A stretch of 64,000 nucleotides of DNA from Biomphalaria glabrata (lineage: Eukaryota > Mollusca > Gastropoda > Planorbidae), in NCBI RefSeq assembly GCF_947242115.1, contig NC_074726.1:12151970-12215969 (forward strand), given 5' to 3'. Under the pieces are notes generated by a model that did no database searches, was not told the DNA's origin, and saw nothing but the letters and a program-made list of their open reading frames with translations. Shown here one piece after another: positions 63,857 to 64,000 of this stretch; within the stretch, counting starts at the first letter, position 1; each line of letters opens with the position of its first letter. Position numbers and translations under genes: made by a program.

Positions 63857-64000
63857 GCTTTGCTTTCTGCTTTATAGTATAAGAAAAAATATTTATTTAT
63901 TTATTTATTCATACATTACATAAGATGTCTATATCCTATTTCACTTCCCTTTGTTCCATATGTATTTTCTTGAGATGTTTAGGTGTGAGATATTTACTTG

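Overview
This is eukaryotic, AT-rich, repeat-laden DNA, most likely from a freshwater pulmonate snail (Planorbidae such as Biomphalaria or Bulinus). That is inferred from tRNA-derived SINEs, a (GTCC)n-bearing interspersed repeat and LINE tails I associate with these snails, and from receptor genes that pair galactose-binding-like and EGF-like modules. Two host gene systems are visible. On the + strand lie two tandem paralogues of a single-pass receptor. Only the last two exons of the first are in the window (2467-2562 and 3602-3744). The second is apparently complete (16281-49227): 14 coding exons, all junctions in phase 1, 633 codons plus stop. Its order is signal peptide, EGF-like module, two diverged galactose-binding-like modules, seven Cys-rich EGF-like modules, one membrane helix and a 13-residue tail. 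On the - strand are the last two coding exons of a GPR158-like class C GPCR (62798-62977 and 61323-61631), convergent with the receptor.

Layout: 1-1735 is a 22-bp minisatellite with higher-order structure. 1.8-3.9 kb holds a LINE 3' end and the end of receptor gene 1. 3.9-16.2 kb is intergenic and holds interspersed repeats and a 28-bp minisatellite split by a 6,131-bp LTR element (6884-13014). 16.3-49.2 kb is receptor gene 2, whose introns hold LINE, SINE and hAT remnants and four large tandem arrays, among them about 4 kb of 58/62-bp units at 40.8-44.8 kb and about 550 bp of GATA repeats at 48.4-49.0 kb. 49.3-61.3 kb is mostly AT-rich intergenic DNA with scattered repeats, and 61.3-63.0 kb is the GPCR 3' end.

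The most unusual object is the LTR element. Its two 572-bp LTRs read as identical, and it is flanked by a 5-bp target duplication. Its single 656-codon frame carries a coiled coil, a SCAN-like Ty3/Gypsy capsid, a CCHC knuckle, an Asn-rich linker, an aspartic protease and a C-terminal segment that reads as an RNA-recognition motif (RRM). I see no reverse transcriptase or integrase. It looks whole and young for a gag-protease-only, presumably non-autonomous, element.

Exon boundaries were placed by eye from splice sites, phase and cysteine spacing. No alignment or database search was run.
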